Shown piece by piece: positions 7,755-17,169 of a stretch of 64,000 nucleotides of DNA. Below the pieces are notes generated by a model, which ran no database searches, was not told where the DNA came from, and worked only from the letters and a program-made list of their open reading frames with translations. The position numbers were made by a program, and so were the translations under genes. The stretch's first letter is position 1. Each line of letters opens with the position of its first letter. The DNA is from an uncultured Rikenella sp. (GTDB taxonomy: Bacteria; Bacteroidota; Bacteroidia; Bacteroidales; Rikenellaceae). The stretch is from contig NZ_CAJTMN010000002.1 of the NCBI RefSeq assembly GCF_910577125.1, positions 13,295 to 77,294 on the forward strand. The letters are read 5' to 3'.

Positions 7755-10700
7755 ATTTCCATTCAACTATTGTAGGATTGGGAGGCCCAGAAGCCGCCGC
7801 AGAAGCCGAAGTTTAAAAAATTTCCATTCAACTATTGTAGGATTAGAAGAACGGCCGCCTGCTTCTCAACCTGAAAGAGGAGATATTTCAATTCAACTAT
7901 TGTAAAGATTGGAAGCACCAGTATTTTATTAACAATCCTCCGCATCCTGATTTCAATTCAACTATTGTAAGATTGGAAGAATCGGGGAAAGTCGCGACAG
8001 TAATCGACTGAAAGTCATTTCAATTCAACTATTGTAAGATTGGAAGAGGCCTCCAGCAACGGAAACTCTTTGTATAAAATGATTTCAATTCAACTATTGT
8101 AAGATTGGAAGTTTTTCGTAAATGAGCATAATGCCTGTATGTCGATTTAATTTCAATTCAACTATTGTAAGATTGGAAGGAACGAGACAAAGGACTAACA
8201 TCCAAGTGATTGTCATTTCAATTCAACTATTGTAGGATTAGGAGTTGATTACCTGATTCAAAATTTGAGTACCAAGAGTACATTTCAATTCAACTATTGT
8301 AGGATTAGGAGAAAGACCAGCAGAACCAGCGAGAGGCTTAATACCCATTTCAATTCAACTATTGTAGGATTAGGAGGACGCTGTCGATTGTGGGCAAAGA
8401 GAACACCACAGCACATTTCAATTCAACTATTGTAGGATTAGGAGGAGAATAACGACATGAAACGAGAAATCAAATTCAGATTTCAATTCAACTATTGTAA
8501 GATTGGAAGGATCACCACGTCTTTTATCAAATCGTCCATCCGAATTTCAATTCAACTATTGTAAGATTGGAAGGAGACCCGTTATGTTCAGGTTGTCGCT
8601 CCCTATCGATTTCAATTCAACTATTGTAGGATTGGGAGTTGGGACAGCCTGCCCGGTTGGGGGCCATGTACGGAATTTCAATTCAACTATTGTAGGATTG
8701 GGAGTAGAGGTGCTGTTTGATAGAAAAGTGGATATAGCCAATTTCAATTCAACTATTGTAGGATTGGGAGATACAGTTGCAGTAGCCGGTGTTGCAGAAA
8801 CTGTCAGATTTCAATTCAACTATTGTAGGATTGGGAGAATCAACCCGTCTACCGCAGCGACGACGATTTTTATTTCAATTCAACTATTGTAGGATTGGGA
8901 GAATCAACCCGTCTACCGCAGCGACGACGATTTTTATTTCAATTCAACTATTGTAGGATTGGGAGCCGCCCCATCCAGCCGGGAGACACGCGAGGAGACA
9001 GCATTTCAATTCAACTATTGTAGGATTGGGAGGAACCCGGCTCCGCTGGTCAAAATCGGGAAAGAGTGATTTCAATTCAACTATTGTAGGATTGGGAGCT
9101 CTGCTGCCATCCTCCTCGTCCCGCAGCCGCAGAGGGAATTTCAATTCAACTATTGTAGGATTGGGAGGGCCATGTCCAAATCCGCTTCAAGAAACACCAT
9201 CATTTCAATTCAACTATTGTAGGATTGGGAGGCCGATTCAGCTCTTCCATGTCCTCCCGCATCCAGATTTCAATTCAACTATTGTAGGATTGGGAGGCTG
9301 ATGGCGCTTTGCTTTCCGGTCAAGGTGTAAAATTTCAATTCAACTATTGTAGGATTGGGAGTGTCGACGAGAATAGCAACGAACACGATTACCGAAATTT
9401 CAATTCAACTATTGTAGGATTGGGAGTGAACAGCTTCGCGACAAACAAGACATTCACCACAATTTCAATTCAACTATTGTAGGATTGGGAGATCGGCGAC
9501 TCGGTTGAGTTCCCCATCGAACAGCAATTTCAATTCAACTATTGTAGGATTGGGAGTTCTCGCTTCGGCGATTGCGGCTTGTGTGAAAACAAATTTCAAT
9601 TCAACTATTGTAGGATTGGGAGTTGGTTATCACCAAATAAGGTTCCCCCCAAAGCAATTTCAATTCAACTATTGTAGGATTGGGAGGCCTCCGGGTTCGG
9701 GGCCTGTTCCGTCCCCTGCTCATTTCAATTCAACTATTGTAGGATTGGGAGGATCCGCATTCATCACAATCACGAGCGAATCCAGATTTCAATTCAACTA
9801 TTGTAGGATTGGGAGGAAGCCGATATGGCAGCTGCCAATTTGTTAGATTATCATTTCAATTCAACTATTGTAGGATTGGGAGTAAGTCAGTTGTTGCAGC
9901 GTCCGCATCAGATCCCAATTTCAATTCAACTATTGTAGGATTGGGAGGCGGAAACTGATCGACGCCGGTCAGGGCCGCATCATTTCAATTCAACTATTGT
10001 AGGATTGGGAGGATCATCGACCCCAAAAATCTCTCGCAGATCAAGATTTCAATTCAACTATTGTAGGATTGGGAGTCCGCAATCCGAAGCGCATTCGGCA
10101 GGTAGTAGACATTTCAATTCAACTATTGTAGGATTGGGAGACTACCATGTTGACGCCGAGTGGATTAAAACGAAGTTATTTCAATTCAACTATTGTAGGA
10201 TTGGGAGTGTTTCAATTCCTTTGCTATGTCGCGGCATTTTGATTTCAATTCAACTATTGTAGGATTGGGAGCGGAGCGCGGCCTGCTACTGCTCAGCGAA
10301 GACGATAATTTCAATTCAACTATTGTAGGATTGGGAGGGTTCTCCGTGTCGAGCGTATGCAACGCGATTTCGAGATTTCAATTCAACTATTGTAGGATTG
10401 GGAGAACGCCCCCGTAGGTGTGCACTACACTCATACGCATTTCAATTCAACTATTGTAGGATTGGGAGGGGTTTCGTTCGACACCTGCCGCGGGGCGGCT
10501 TCATTTCAATTCAACTATTGTAGGATTGGGAGCTCCGGTAGCCCCTTGTGGCCCCCGCGGCCCCGTCATTTCAATTCAACTATTGTAGGATTGGGAGTAG
10601 ACGCGGCGGGCGAGGACCACGAGCTGCTCAAATTTCAATTCAACTATTGTAGGATTGGGAGGCGCGGTCGGGCAAAGGAGCCATCGACCGTTCGTATTTC

Positions 10701-10926
10701 AATTCAACTATTGTAGGATTGGGAGTTCGGAAGAAGTCCTCGATCTCGACCTTCGATTTTTCCATTTCAATTCAACTATTGTAGGATTGGGAGACAGGGG
10801 TTGCGCACGGCTATTGATACCGAGACAGAAATTTCAATTCAACTATTGTAGGATTGGGAGGGGAAGTTGCGATTGCCTCTTTGATTGTTCTCGCTTATTT
10901 CAATTCAACTATTGTAGGATTGGGAG
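7755..10926 (-). CRISPR. Type I-B CRISPR array, 49 repeats and 48 spacers
   Basis: Repeats are 30 bp (repeat 3, at 7885-7915, has one extra A) and spacers are 34-39 bp. Read on the minus strand the repeat begins CTCCCAATCCTACAATAG and ends ATTGAAAT, the usual type I-B 5' handle. Transcription is therefore right to left, from the leader beside cas2. The leader-distal left end is degenerate. Repeats 1-2 have a C in place of A near the left end, repeats 3-7 and 12-13 carry AAGATTGGAAG, repeats 8-11 carry AGGATTAGGAG, and all from 14 on are uniform. Spacers 17 (8838-8871) and 18 (8902-8935) are identical. Spacer 42 (10469-10502) matches the resident prophage at 24859-24892 with four mismatches. 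Confidence 0.98.
8838..8935 (-). repeat. Duplicated spacer-repeat unit
   Basis: Spacers 17 and 18 are the same 34-bp sequence (starts AATCAACCCGTCTACCGC) separated by one repeat. This looks like a slippage or recombination duplication of one unit, not two captures. Confidence 0.95.
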
Positions 10927-11136
10927 CCGTGAAAAACGGAGAATCAATACACTAAAAATCAAACGATTAGAAATGTACCAAACGTTTTTTCGGCATCCGA
11001 AAGTTGTCGACCTCCAATCCCGCGAAAACACACGGGGATCGACAACTCCGGTAAATTATCTGATTTTCAACACGTCAAAGAACACGACGCGACACATCGC
11101 CCCACAGTACAGCAAGCCACACCCTCCGAACGACAA
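10927..11136 (-). promoter_or_regulatory. CRISPR leader
   Basis: About 210 bp without a credible gene between the stop of cas2 and the leader-proximal repeat. It is A/T-rich next to the first repeat (ACTAAAAATCAAACGATTAG). In its middle are a perfect inverted repeat, AGTTGTCGA at 11002-11010 and TCGACAACT at 11039-11047, and a small TTTCGG/CCGAAA hairpin at 10988-11002. It should hold the array promoter and the Cas1-Cas2 docking signals. The palindrome is the only strong structural candidate for the latter. Confidence 0.8.
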
Positions 11137-11400
11137 CTACAGGAAATTGTCCACCGACGCCCGTTCGCACCCTATAATCCGTTTGTCCAGCCACTTTTCG
11201 TTCCGGCTTTCGAAGATAATCAGGCTGTCCTCCTCCGGATCCATAATCTCCCTCGCCTGCAGCTCCAGCTCCCGCAGCTTCACCGCCGTGATCTCGCCCT
11301 CGAACACCGAGTTCTGAATCCACGACAAATAACGCCGGCACAACTTCAACATCTTTCCCACCCGCTTCTCGCCGCAATCATAAACCAAAATCACATACAT
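11137..11400 (-). CDS. cas2: CRISPR-associated endonuclease Cas2
   Basis: 87 residues from the ATG at 11400 (MYVILVYDCGEKRVGKMLK); an in-frame ATG five codons upstream (11415) would overlap cas1. It has the ferredoxin-like start with the conserved Asp in VYDC, then CRRYLSWIQNSVFEGEI, the typical RRYLxxxQxSVFEG block. Cas2 forms the Cas1-Cas2 integrase that inserts spacers at the leader end. It lies 8 bp after cas1 and directly upstream of the leader and array, the standard arrangement. Nothing suggests it is damaged. Confidence 0.97.
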   Translation of the reverse strand: MYVILVYDCGEKRVGKMLKLCRRYLSWIQNSVFEGEITAVKLRELELQAREIMDPEEDSLIIFESRNEKWLDKRIIGCERASVDNFL

Positions 11401-11408
11401 CGCGCTCC

Positions 11409-12425
11409 CTACCAATACATTTTAAACGGTTTGTACTCCTCCATCCCTAACAAATGCTTCGTCAGTTTGTAACACTCCAGCCGGATCAGATACCGATAAC
11501 TCACCTTCCGGCCCAATTTCCGATGCTGGATCGTCTCCAGGAAACGCTCCTCCAACGCCTTCACAAAAATCTCCCGACCCGACCGGTTCAACACGCACCG
11601 ATTCAACGAGCGGTCAAAGTGTTTCTCCTGAATCTGTCTTTTATTCAACACGTTGAATATCACACGATCCACGACAATCGGTTTGAAAATCTCCGAAATA
11701 TCCAGCGAGAGCGAAAACCGACGTTCACCCGGCGAGTGCAGATAACTGATCGTCGGATTGAGTTGCGTCTGGTGGATCGCCCGCAAACATTGTGCATAAC
11801 ACATCATATTGCCGAACGAAATCAGAGCGTTCACCTCGTTCTGCGGCGGCTGTTTCGTCCGGACACCCATCTCGAAATCATTCAGTATCAGATCGAAGGC
11901 CTGGTAATAGGCCTGTCGGATATTTCCCTCGATTCCCATCAGCTCATCCACCGCACCGACCCGCGGAATCTGCGCCGCATGCCCCTCGATCGCCTCCATC
12001 ATCGGCTGCGTATCCTTCCCGCGACGGTTGTAATACTGCAAATTCTTGAGCATGTTGAAAGCCGCCCCCTCGATAAAGCGGCGCGCAATCTCCAGCCGCC
12101 GTTTCGGAGCCTGATAAGCGGCCGCCTGAGCCAGAATCATGCGCCCGGACAGCAACGAATCGCGCGGCATGAACGACCCGGTGTAATTTTCGTAATAGTC
12201 GAAAAAGTGAACCGCCACATCGTTCTGTCCCAGGAAATTGTAGAGCGAACTCGGCGCATCCAGCGAACCGAAGACGTAGAAATCCTCGGCTGTCTCCACC
12301 GGAATAAAGCGCGGCGTTCCCTCCCGCACCACCCCCTCCTCGTCCGTCACCCGGGGCGTGAACTTCAGCGTATTGTCCTGCCGGGTCAGTACGCCCGGAT
12401 TGAAGAGATAATAATTTCGTTTCAT
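11409..12425 (-). CDS. cas1: CRISPR-associated endonuclease Cas1 (type I-B)
   Basis: 338 residues (MKRNYYLFNPGVLTRQDNTL), the usual length for Cas1b. The N-terminal beta domain is followed by the helical catalytic domain with MGIEGNIRQAYYQAFD (conserved Glu) and ISYLHSPGERRFSLSLDISE then IFKPIVVDRVIF (conserved His and Asp). With Cas2 it captures and integrates new spacers. It overlaps cas4 by the ATGA tetranucleotide, which points to translational coupling. Its reading frame is intact, so spacer acquisition genes survive the prophage insertion upstream, provided they are still transcribed. Confidence 0.97.
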   Translation of the reverse strand: MKRNYYLFNPGVLTRQDNTLKFTPRVTDEEGVVREGTPRFIPVETAEDFYVFGSLDAPSSLYNFLGQNDVAVHFFDYYENYTGSFMPRDSLLSGRMILAQAAAYQAPKRRLEIARRFIEGAAFNMLKNLQYYNRRGKDTQPMMEAIEGHAAQIPRVGAVDELMGIEGNIRQAYYQAFDLILNDFEMGVRTKQPPQNEVNALISFGNMMCYAQCLRAIHQTQLNPTISYLHSPGERRFSLSLDISEIFKPIVVDRVIFNVLNKRQIQEKHFDRSLNRCVLNRSGREIFVKALEERFLETIQHRKLGRKVSYRYLIRLECYKLTKHLLGMEEYKPFKMYW

Positions 12426-12973
12426 AGCGAGTCCTCCCGATCCGAATCCTCTTCCGGAACCGTCTCACCGACATAACAGAAGTCGAAATAGCTGCATCGG
12501 CGACAAATCCCCTTCTGTTTCGGAGGAATCGGCGGACACTGCTCCGACTCGACGATCCGGTCGATCCGGCTCTCCATCTCGCCCAGCCGCGCCCGATCCT
12601 CGTCCGTCAGCTCCTCCAACTGCTCCGTATGGCGGATCGACGGATATTCCACCACCGCCCGCACCCCCGTTATCCCGATCTGTTCCAATACCAGCTGATA
12701 ATATCTGACCTGCCAGATATGAGCCTCCTCCATCCGGTCGGACAATTTGATCTCGTGAATCACCCCCTGCCGGGAGTCGTAAAAATCGATCTTCACCGGC
12801 CCCACCTCCAGCTCTTCGTACCGCCCCGGACGCGACGGATAGGCCGTCGCGTGCAGCAATTTCCCTTCGGCCACCCGTTCCGAGGTATGCTCCATACCCA
12901 CCCCGCCCGCGTAAAGCCACAGTTTACGCGGGCAGACCAGCAGGTAATTGAAATGACCTCCGCCGTACTTCAT
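12422..12973 (-). CDS. cas4: CRISPR-associated exonuclease Cas4
   Basis: 183 residues. It starts MKYGGGHFNYLLVCPRKLWL with the first cluster cysteine in VCPRKLWL. Central residues VKIDFYDSRQGVIHEIKLSD are the RecB-type nuclease core (Asp and E-x-K). The C-terminal CRRCSYFDFC supplies the other iron-sulfur cysteines. Cas4 trims prespacers and selects those next to a PAM before Cas1-Cas2 integration. It starts 25 bp after the cas7 stop and couples to cas1 through an ATGA overlap. Length and motifs are normal for type I-B. Confidence 0.95.
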   Translation of the reverse strand: MKYGGGHFNYLLVCPRKLWLYAGGVGMEHTSERVAEGKLLHATAYPSRPGRYEELEVGPVKIDFYDSRQGVIHEIKLSDRMEEAHIWQVRYYQLVLEQIGITGVRAVVEYPSIRHTEQLEELTDEDRARLGEMESRIDRIVESEQCPPIPPKQKGICRRCSYFDFCYVGETVPEEDSDREDSL

Positions 12974-12998
12974 ACGCCCTGGACAACCGTTCTCCGGC

Positions 12999-14066
12999 CT
13001 ACTTCTGACGCTCGTAGTCGAATGCCTGCATCCGTTCGGTCAGATCGCGCTCCGCAGCCGCCAGCGCGTCGGCACTCTCGATTGAGGTGGCGAAGTAGCC
13101 GGCTGCCGGCAGCGTGACGAACACATCCGCTCCGACCGAATCGTCCACGATCGGCTTCGCTTTCGGACGGTCGCCCCCGTCGTCGATCAGCTTTGTCCGA
13201 ATGGCACCGGCCAGCGTATTGGCATTGTCGCTGATCGCCACGGCCAGCGTCTCCATCAGGCTGAACGTCCGGGCCTGATTGGAGGTGATCCGCCAGTTCA
13301 GCAGCGCGTGCGCCAGAGCCGGAATCACCTCGTCGCGTTTCTCTTTCGGCATGACCAGACAGTGTCCGAACGTATTTTCGCTCTCGATCCACCCTTCGTT
13401 TTTCAACGCCTCGATCATCTCGGGCGTCAGCTCCGGTTCGTGCGGGTTGGTCGATACGCAAAAGAGCCTCCTGAGATCGATCGCCACGTCGAACACAAAG
13501 AGCCCGCTGGCCCGCCGGTTATCGGGAATCCAATGGCGCCGGGGCAGCGTCCGGCAATTCTCGTTCAACCATTTGTCGATCTGCTCTCCGGTCATCGGCT
13601 CCTTCTGGCCCTCCATCCGGACGATCACCGGATGGTTTTCCGGCCGGTCGCTCCGGTCGAAGGTCAGGTTCTCGGCCTCCATCTCCAGCCCGCCCAACAG
13701 CGGGTGCAGCGGCCGCATGGCCGAAATCGACAGCGGGCTGCGCCGCTTCACGGTATAGTTCTCCGACGCGGCCCGCATCCAGCCGCCGATCAGCTGATCC
13801 ACATAGTGGGGATCGCACGGCGACCACGGCTCCTTATTGGTCATCTTGCCGGCCTTATTGATCTCGTAGTTGAACGTAATGGGCGCCATCGGGACATTCA
13901 ACGCGTCGGTCAGCGCTTCCAGGACGGAACGTTTCACCTGTTGTCCGCTGGAGTAGGCCATCCGGCGGCCGAAAGTAGGATCGTAATAAGACTTCTGACC
14001 GTCCTGCACACAGAAAACGGTATGGTCGGCATGGCGCAACACGCGCAGGTAGATATACGGATTCAT
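12999..14066 (-). CDS. cas7: Cas7 backbone subunit of type I-B Cascade (Cst2/DevR-like)
   Basis: 355 residues. The RAMP-like N-terminus (MNPYIYLRVLRHADHTVFCV) is followed by a segment with GQQVKRSVLEALTDAL. The SNQARTFSLMETLAVAIS block is typical of Cst2/DevR Cas7 proteins. Several Cas7 copies coat the crRNA spacer to form the Cascade filament. It lies between cas8 (33 bp upstream) and cas4 (25 bp downstream). The reading frame is intact. Family assignment rests on position, length and these motifs, not on a search. Confidence 0.88.
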   Translation of the reverse strand: MNPYIYLRVLRHADHTVFCVQDGQKSYYDPTFGRRMAYSSGQQVKRSVLEALTDALNVPMAPITFNYEINKAGKMTNKEPWSPCDPHYVDQLIGGWMRAASENYTVKRRSPLSISAMRPLHPLLGGLEMEAENLTFDRSDRPENHPVIVRMEGQKEPMTGEQIDKWLNENCRTLPRRHWIPDNRRASGLFVFDVAIDLRRLFCVSTNPHEPELTPEMIEALKNEGWIESENTFGHCLVMPKEKRDEVIPALAHALLNWRITSNQARTFSLMETLAVAISDNANTLAGAIRTKLIDDGGDRPKAKPIVDDSVGADVFVTLPAAGYFATSIESADALAAAERDLTERMQAFDYERQK

Positions 14067-14098
14067 CGTTCTATAGGATTTTTATTGGTTTCTCTTTT

Positions 14099-15382
14099 TT
14101 ACAACACGGCGTACTCGACCCGCAGCAGTCCGAGAAAATACGGCACATTATCGGCCGGCATATTCCCGTTGATCAGGGTGTAGACCTCGTATAGTTTCGA
14201 ATGCTCGCCCAGCACACCGACCACCGGCAGAATCGCATCGTTAAACGCCGTCCGGTGGCGGGCTTTCAGGAGATTCTCGATTTGATTTCCCCGATCGGTT
14301 TTCCCCTGTTTGCTTTCGAGCACATAAGTATGCAATTCCACAGCGAGTTCACGGGCAACTGTCCGCAAGTCTTCATTATTCAGCATAGCCAGTATCCAGG
14401 TTAAGTAGGTTTGAAAAGTGATTTTGTTCTGTTCGTCGTCCGGTTTGTATTTCAACGCCTTGCGGCCCTCCATAATCTCCCTCAGTCCTTTGGGTTCCAT
14501 GGCCCGGATGCCGATGCTCCCCTGCTGACAGCACCGTTCGAACCCCCAGGCCGTTCCGAAGAGGGCTTTCGCCTTTCGGGCCGACTCGATGCCGAACAGC
14601 CGGACGTATAAATCGATGGGGCGCACGATCTCCGGCAGTTCGAACGGGATAAATCCGATCGTCTCGTTGGTCTGTCCCGACTTCCAGATATATCCCATCA
14701 GCCGCTCCTGCGGGAAATGGCGGGCAATCTCCTGCAGAATATCCGCCCATCCCTCCGTTTCGAAGCCGACCGATACCCCTCCCGCCACCTTCTCGTGAGG
14801 CAGGAAATTATCGGTCGGATAGTCCGGATCGAACTCCTCGCTGAAGCGATGCCGCACCCAGCAGCCGTTCCACGTCAAGGCCTTGTTTCCCTCGGCCCGC
14901 GAGACGCTGTTCAGCAGCTCCCGGTAATATTTCCACCCGTCGAAAACGGCAAGCAGAATCTCCGCCCGGTCGAACAGAATTGCCCAGCCGCCCGCCACAC
15001 CGACACCCAACGCCGCCCCGATCCACGAGAGGTAGTAATCCTCCGGCTCCAGCGGCAGCACCATGTCGGTCACCTGTCCCGACGTCGTGCCCGTCATCCC
15101 TGCCGCCGGATAACCCAACGCCATACTGGCATCCGCTTCCGTCTCCTCCCGGATCTTCCTGTGCAACTCGTCCAGCTTCTCTTTCCGCTGCGCGGCCGTG
15201 AAAGGCCGGTCTTTCTTCACCCCCTGCACAAACGGCGAGTTGGTCGGCCACAACATATATTTCTCGTGGTCGAAAAAGAGCGGATGGAGCACCTCCGTAA
15301 AAAAGCGTTCCGCGTTGTAGTCCGTCCCCTCGCGGGCGTTGTACGCCTCCAGAAAGAGGCCTCCTATATACGATGTTATCAT
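14099..15382 (-). CDS. cas8: Cas8 large subunit of type I-B Cascade
   Basis: 427 residues with no strong classical motif, as is usual for Cas8, so the call depends mainly on location between cas3 and cas7 and on length. Visible blocks include MITSYIGGLFLEAYNAREGT, MLWPTNSPFVQGVKKDRPFT, and GTAWGFERCCQQGSIGIRAM. The C-terminal third is helical (TFQTYLTWILAMLNNEDLRT). Cas8 recognises the PAM and recruits Cas3 to the displaced strand. Its ATG is 10 bp after the cas3 stop. Because cas3 is interrupted upstream, this gene may have lost its normal operon promoter. Confidence 0.8.
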   Translation of the reverse strand: MITSYIGGLFLEAYNAREGTDYNAERFFTEVLHPLFFDHEKYMLWPTNSPFVQGVKKDRPFTAAQRKEKLDELHRKIREETEADASMALGYPAAGMTGTTSGQVTDMVLPLEPEDYYLSWIGAALGVGVAGGWAILFDRAEILLAVFDGWKYYRELLNSVSRAEGNKALTWNGCWVRHRFSEEFDPDYPTDNFLPHEKVAGGVSVGFETEGWADILQEIARHFPQERLMGYIWKSGQTNETIGFIPFELPEIVRPIDLYVRLFGIESARKAKALFGTAWGFERCCQQGSIGIRAMEPKGLREIMEGRKALKYKPDDEQNKITFQTYLTWILAMLNNEDLRTVARELAVELHTYVLESKQGKTDRGNQIENLLKARHRTAFNDAILPVVGVLGEHSKLYEVYTLINGNMPADNVPYFLGLLRVEYAVL

Positions 15383-15391
15383 AATTCCAAA

Positions 15392-17052
15392 CTACAAAAA
15401 ACGATTCGTCACATCCTCGAATTCCGGCCGGGCGAACTCGGACAAGAAACCCGTCTCCGGCGAATAAGCCCGATCCGGAACCACATACGGCTCGCTGCCA
15501 CACTCCGGCAAACGGTTCAGGCCGCTATACCGCACCGTCCGGAAGGAGACCGGAATCTCCATCGCCAGCCGCTCCGCCGCCGACGCTGTCCGATACCGCC
15601 CGACATCACCCTCGACGATGCAGGCCACCGAATCGACATTCAACTTCTCCCACAACACCGACTTCGCATGATGGATCAGCCCGCCGATGCACCACCGTCC
15701 GTCACGATAGGCCGCCAGAAAACCCAACTCCTCCGCCCGCGCCGGTATAGCCTCATAGAGCGCATCCAGCCTCTGCTGCACATCCCGCTCCCGAAAGAGG
15801 TCGCCGTCCGGCAACAGGTCGAAACTCCGCTCCAGCACAGCTTTGTCATAAGGCGCCGCATCCCGCACCCCGTCCGGAGGCGCCACCACATACACCGGCC
15901 GGAAGTTCCCCTGCGTTTCGGGCGTCCGCCGCCGGTTGATGCGTCCGAAACGCTGCACCAGCGCATCCAGCGGCGCACACTCGGTCACCATCACATCGAA
16001 ACTGATGTCCAGACTGACCTCCACCACCTGCGTGGCCACCACGATACAGCCCTCGCCCGCCGGCAGCCGGTTCAGCTCCCCGACCAGCCTCTTTTCGAGT
16101 CCCGCCCGATCGCCCCGTTTAAAGCGGCTGTGAATCAGCATCACCGGCACCTCCGCCCCGTACTCCTCCGCCAGCCGGCTGTAAAGTTCCTGCGCCCGCG
16201 CCACCCGGTTGCAGACCGCCAGCACCTTTTCACCCCGCTCCACCGCCTCCCGCACCACCGGCCCGGCCGCCTCCCAGTCCGCCAGTTTATAGACCCGGTG
16301 GCGGTCGAACGTATCCAGCACCTCCGCCGGCAACCGCACCTCGCAAACCCGCTCCGGCCCACCCAGCAGAGCCAGCATCCGGTCATACAACGCCCGCGGC
16401 ATCGTCGCCGTCCCCACATGCACACGACACCCGACCGAAAGCAGCACCTCTGCGATTTTCAGCACAATCGACTGGATTTCATCGCCGTACGTATGAATTT
16501 CATCCAAAATCACGTCACAACCCCGCAAATCGGCCAGCATCGCCTCGTATCCCTTGACTCCGAAGGCCACGGAAGCCATCTGGTGCGGCGTCATCACCTT
16601 GACCGCCGCTCCCGGATGCCGCTGCAGGATCCGTTCTTCCCACGCTCCGCCCTCGTCCCTCAGCATCGACGAGGCGTGCAACAGCCTCACGTCCGCTCCC
16701 GTTCCCTCCAGATCGTGCCGAATCCGATCGTACATCGCATTGATCGAGGCCTGAAACGGCAGCGTATAGAAGACCCGTCCTCGACACCTGCGCAGCAGGA
16801 AATCGGTTTTGCCCGCCCCCGTAGGCGCCGTCACCATTGTATGCGGCCTCGCATCCGCCGCATCCGTCAGGGAGAGCGGATACAGCTCGTTTCGCCGCGA
16901 AGCGTAATAGCTCAAATCCGGCACCCGGAAAAGCCGTCCGGCATCGATCCGCTCCGCCGCTCCCCCCTCCGCCAGCGCCGAGGCCATCCCGTCGGCCGCC
17001 ATCAGAACGCCCCGCCAGAGCGACCACTCTTTCCGCCGCATCCGCTCCCGAC
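15392..17052 (-). pseudogene. cas3: cas3, 3' part: DExH helicase domain, separated from its HD domain
   Basis: This is the C-terminal three quarters of Cas3. An internal ATG at 17041 gives a 549-residue ORF with Walker A TAPTGAGKTDFL (about 71-82), DEIH (about 180-183) and QRFGRINRR (motif VI). It lacks the N-terminal HD nuclease. The frame continues upstream of the ATG (codons for R-E-R) up to the prophage end at 17053. Joined through one copy of CGAC to the HD fragment at 48592-49133 it makes one uninterrupted Cas3 of about 732 residues. Junction residues read AYC-RER-MRRKEWSLW, which restores the usual YC..(K/R).WSLWRGVLMAAD join. The helicase could only be made if transcription starts inside the prophage end. 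Confidence 0.95.
17049..17052. repeat. Target-site duplication, left copy (CGAC)
   Basis: CGAC here and at 48592-48595 flank the element exactly. The bases outside differ (C versus A on one side, T versus A on the other), so the duplication is 4 bp. Confidence 0.9.
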
Positions 17053-17169
17053 TAAGGGGGGAAAAACGAAAAGTACAAGGGGGAGGATAGAAGAAAAAGA
17101 CAGTAATGACAAATATATAAGAGAGTTACAAGAGAGCAGCAGGCGATAGGTTGAATAAACGAAAAGTAT
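17053..17169. repeat. Prophage left end with two transposase-site-like motifs
   Basis: The motif AACGAAAAGTAC occurs at 17065-17076 and, with one change, at 17158-17169. The first copy starts 12 bp from the element tip, the same offset as in the right end. By analogy with Mu attL these are probable MuA binding sites. Confidence 0.8.

Noticed and set aside
8503..10920. Several plus-strand ORFs with repeated FNSTIVGLG or FQFNYCRIG peptides
   Set aside because: They are translations of the CRISPR repeats and spacers; the repeat length of 30 keeps frames open by accident.
14717..17149. A plus-strand ORF of 810 codons opposite cas8 and cas3
   Set aside because: Arg/His/Pro-rich antisense translation of GC-rich genes with clear motifs on the other strand.
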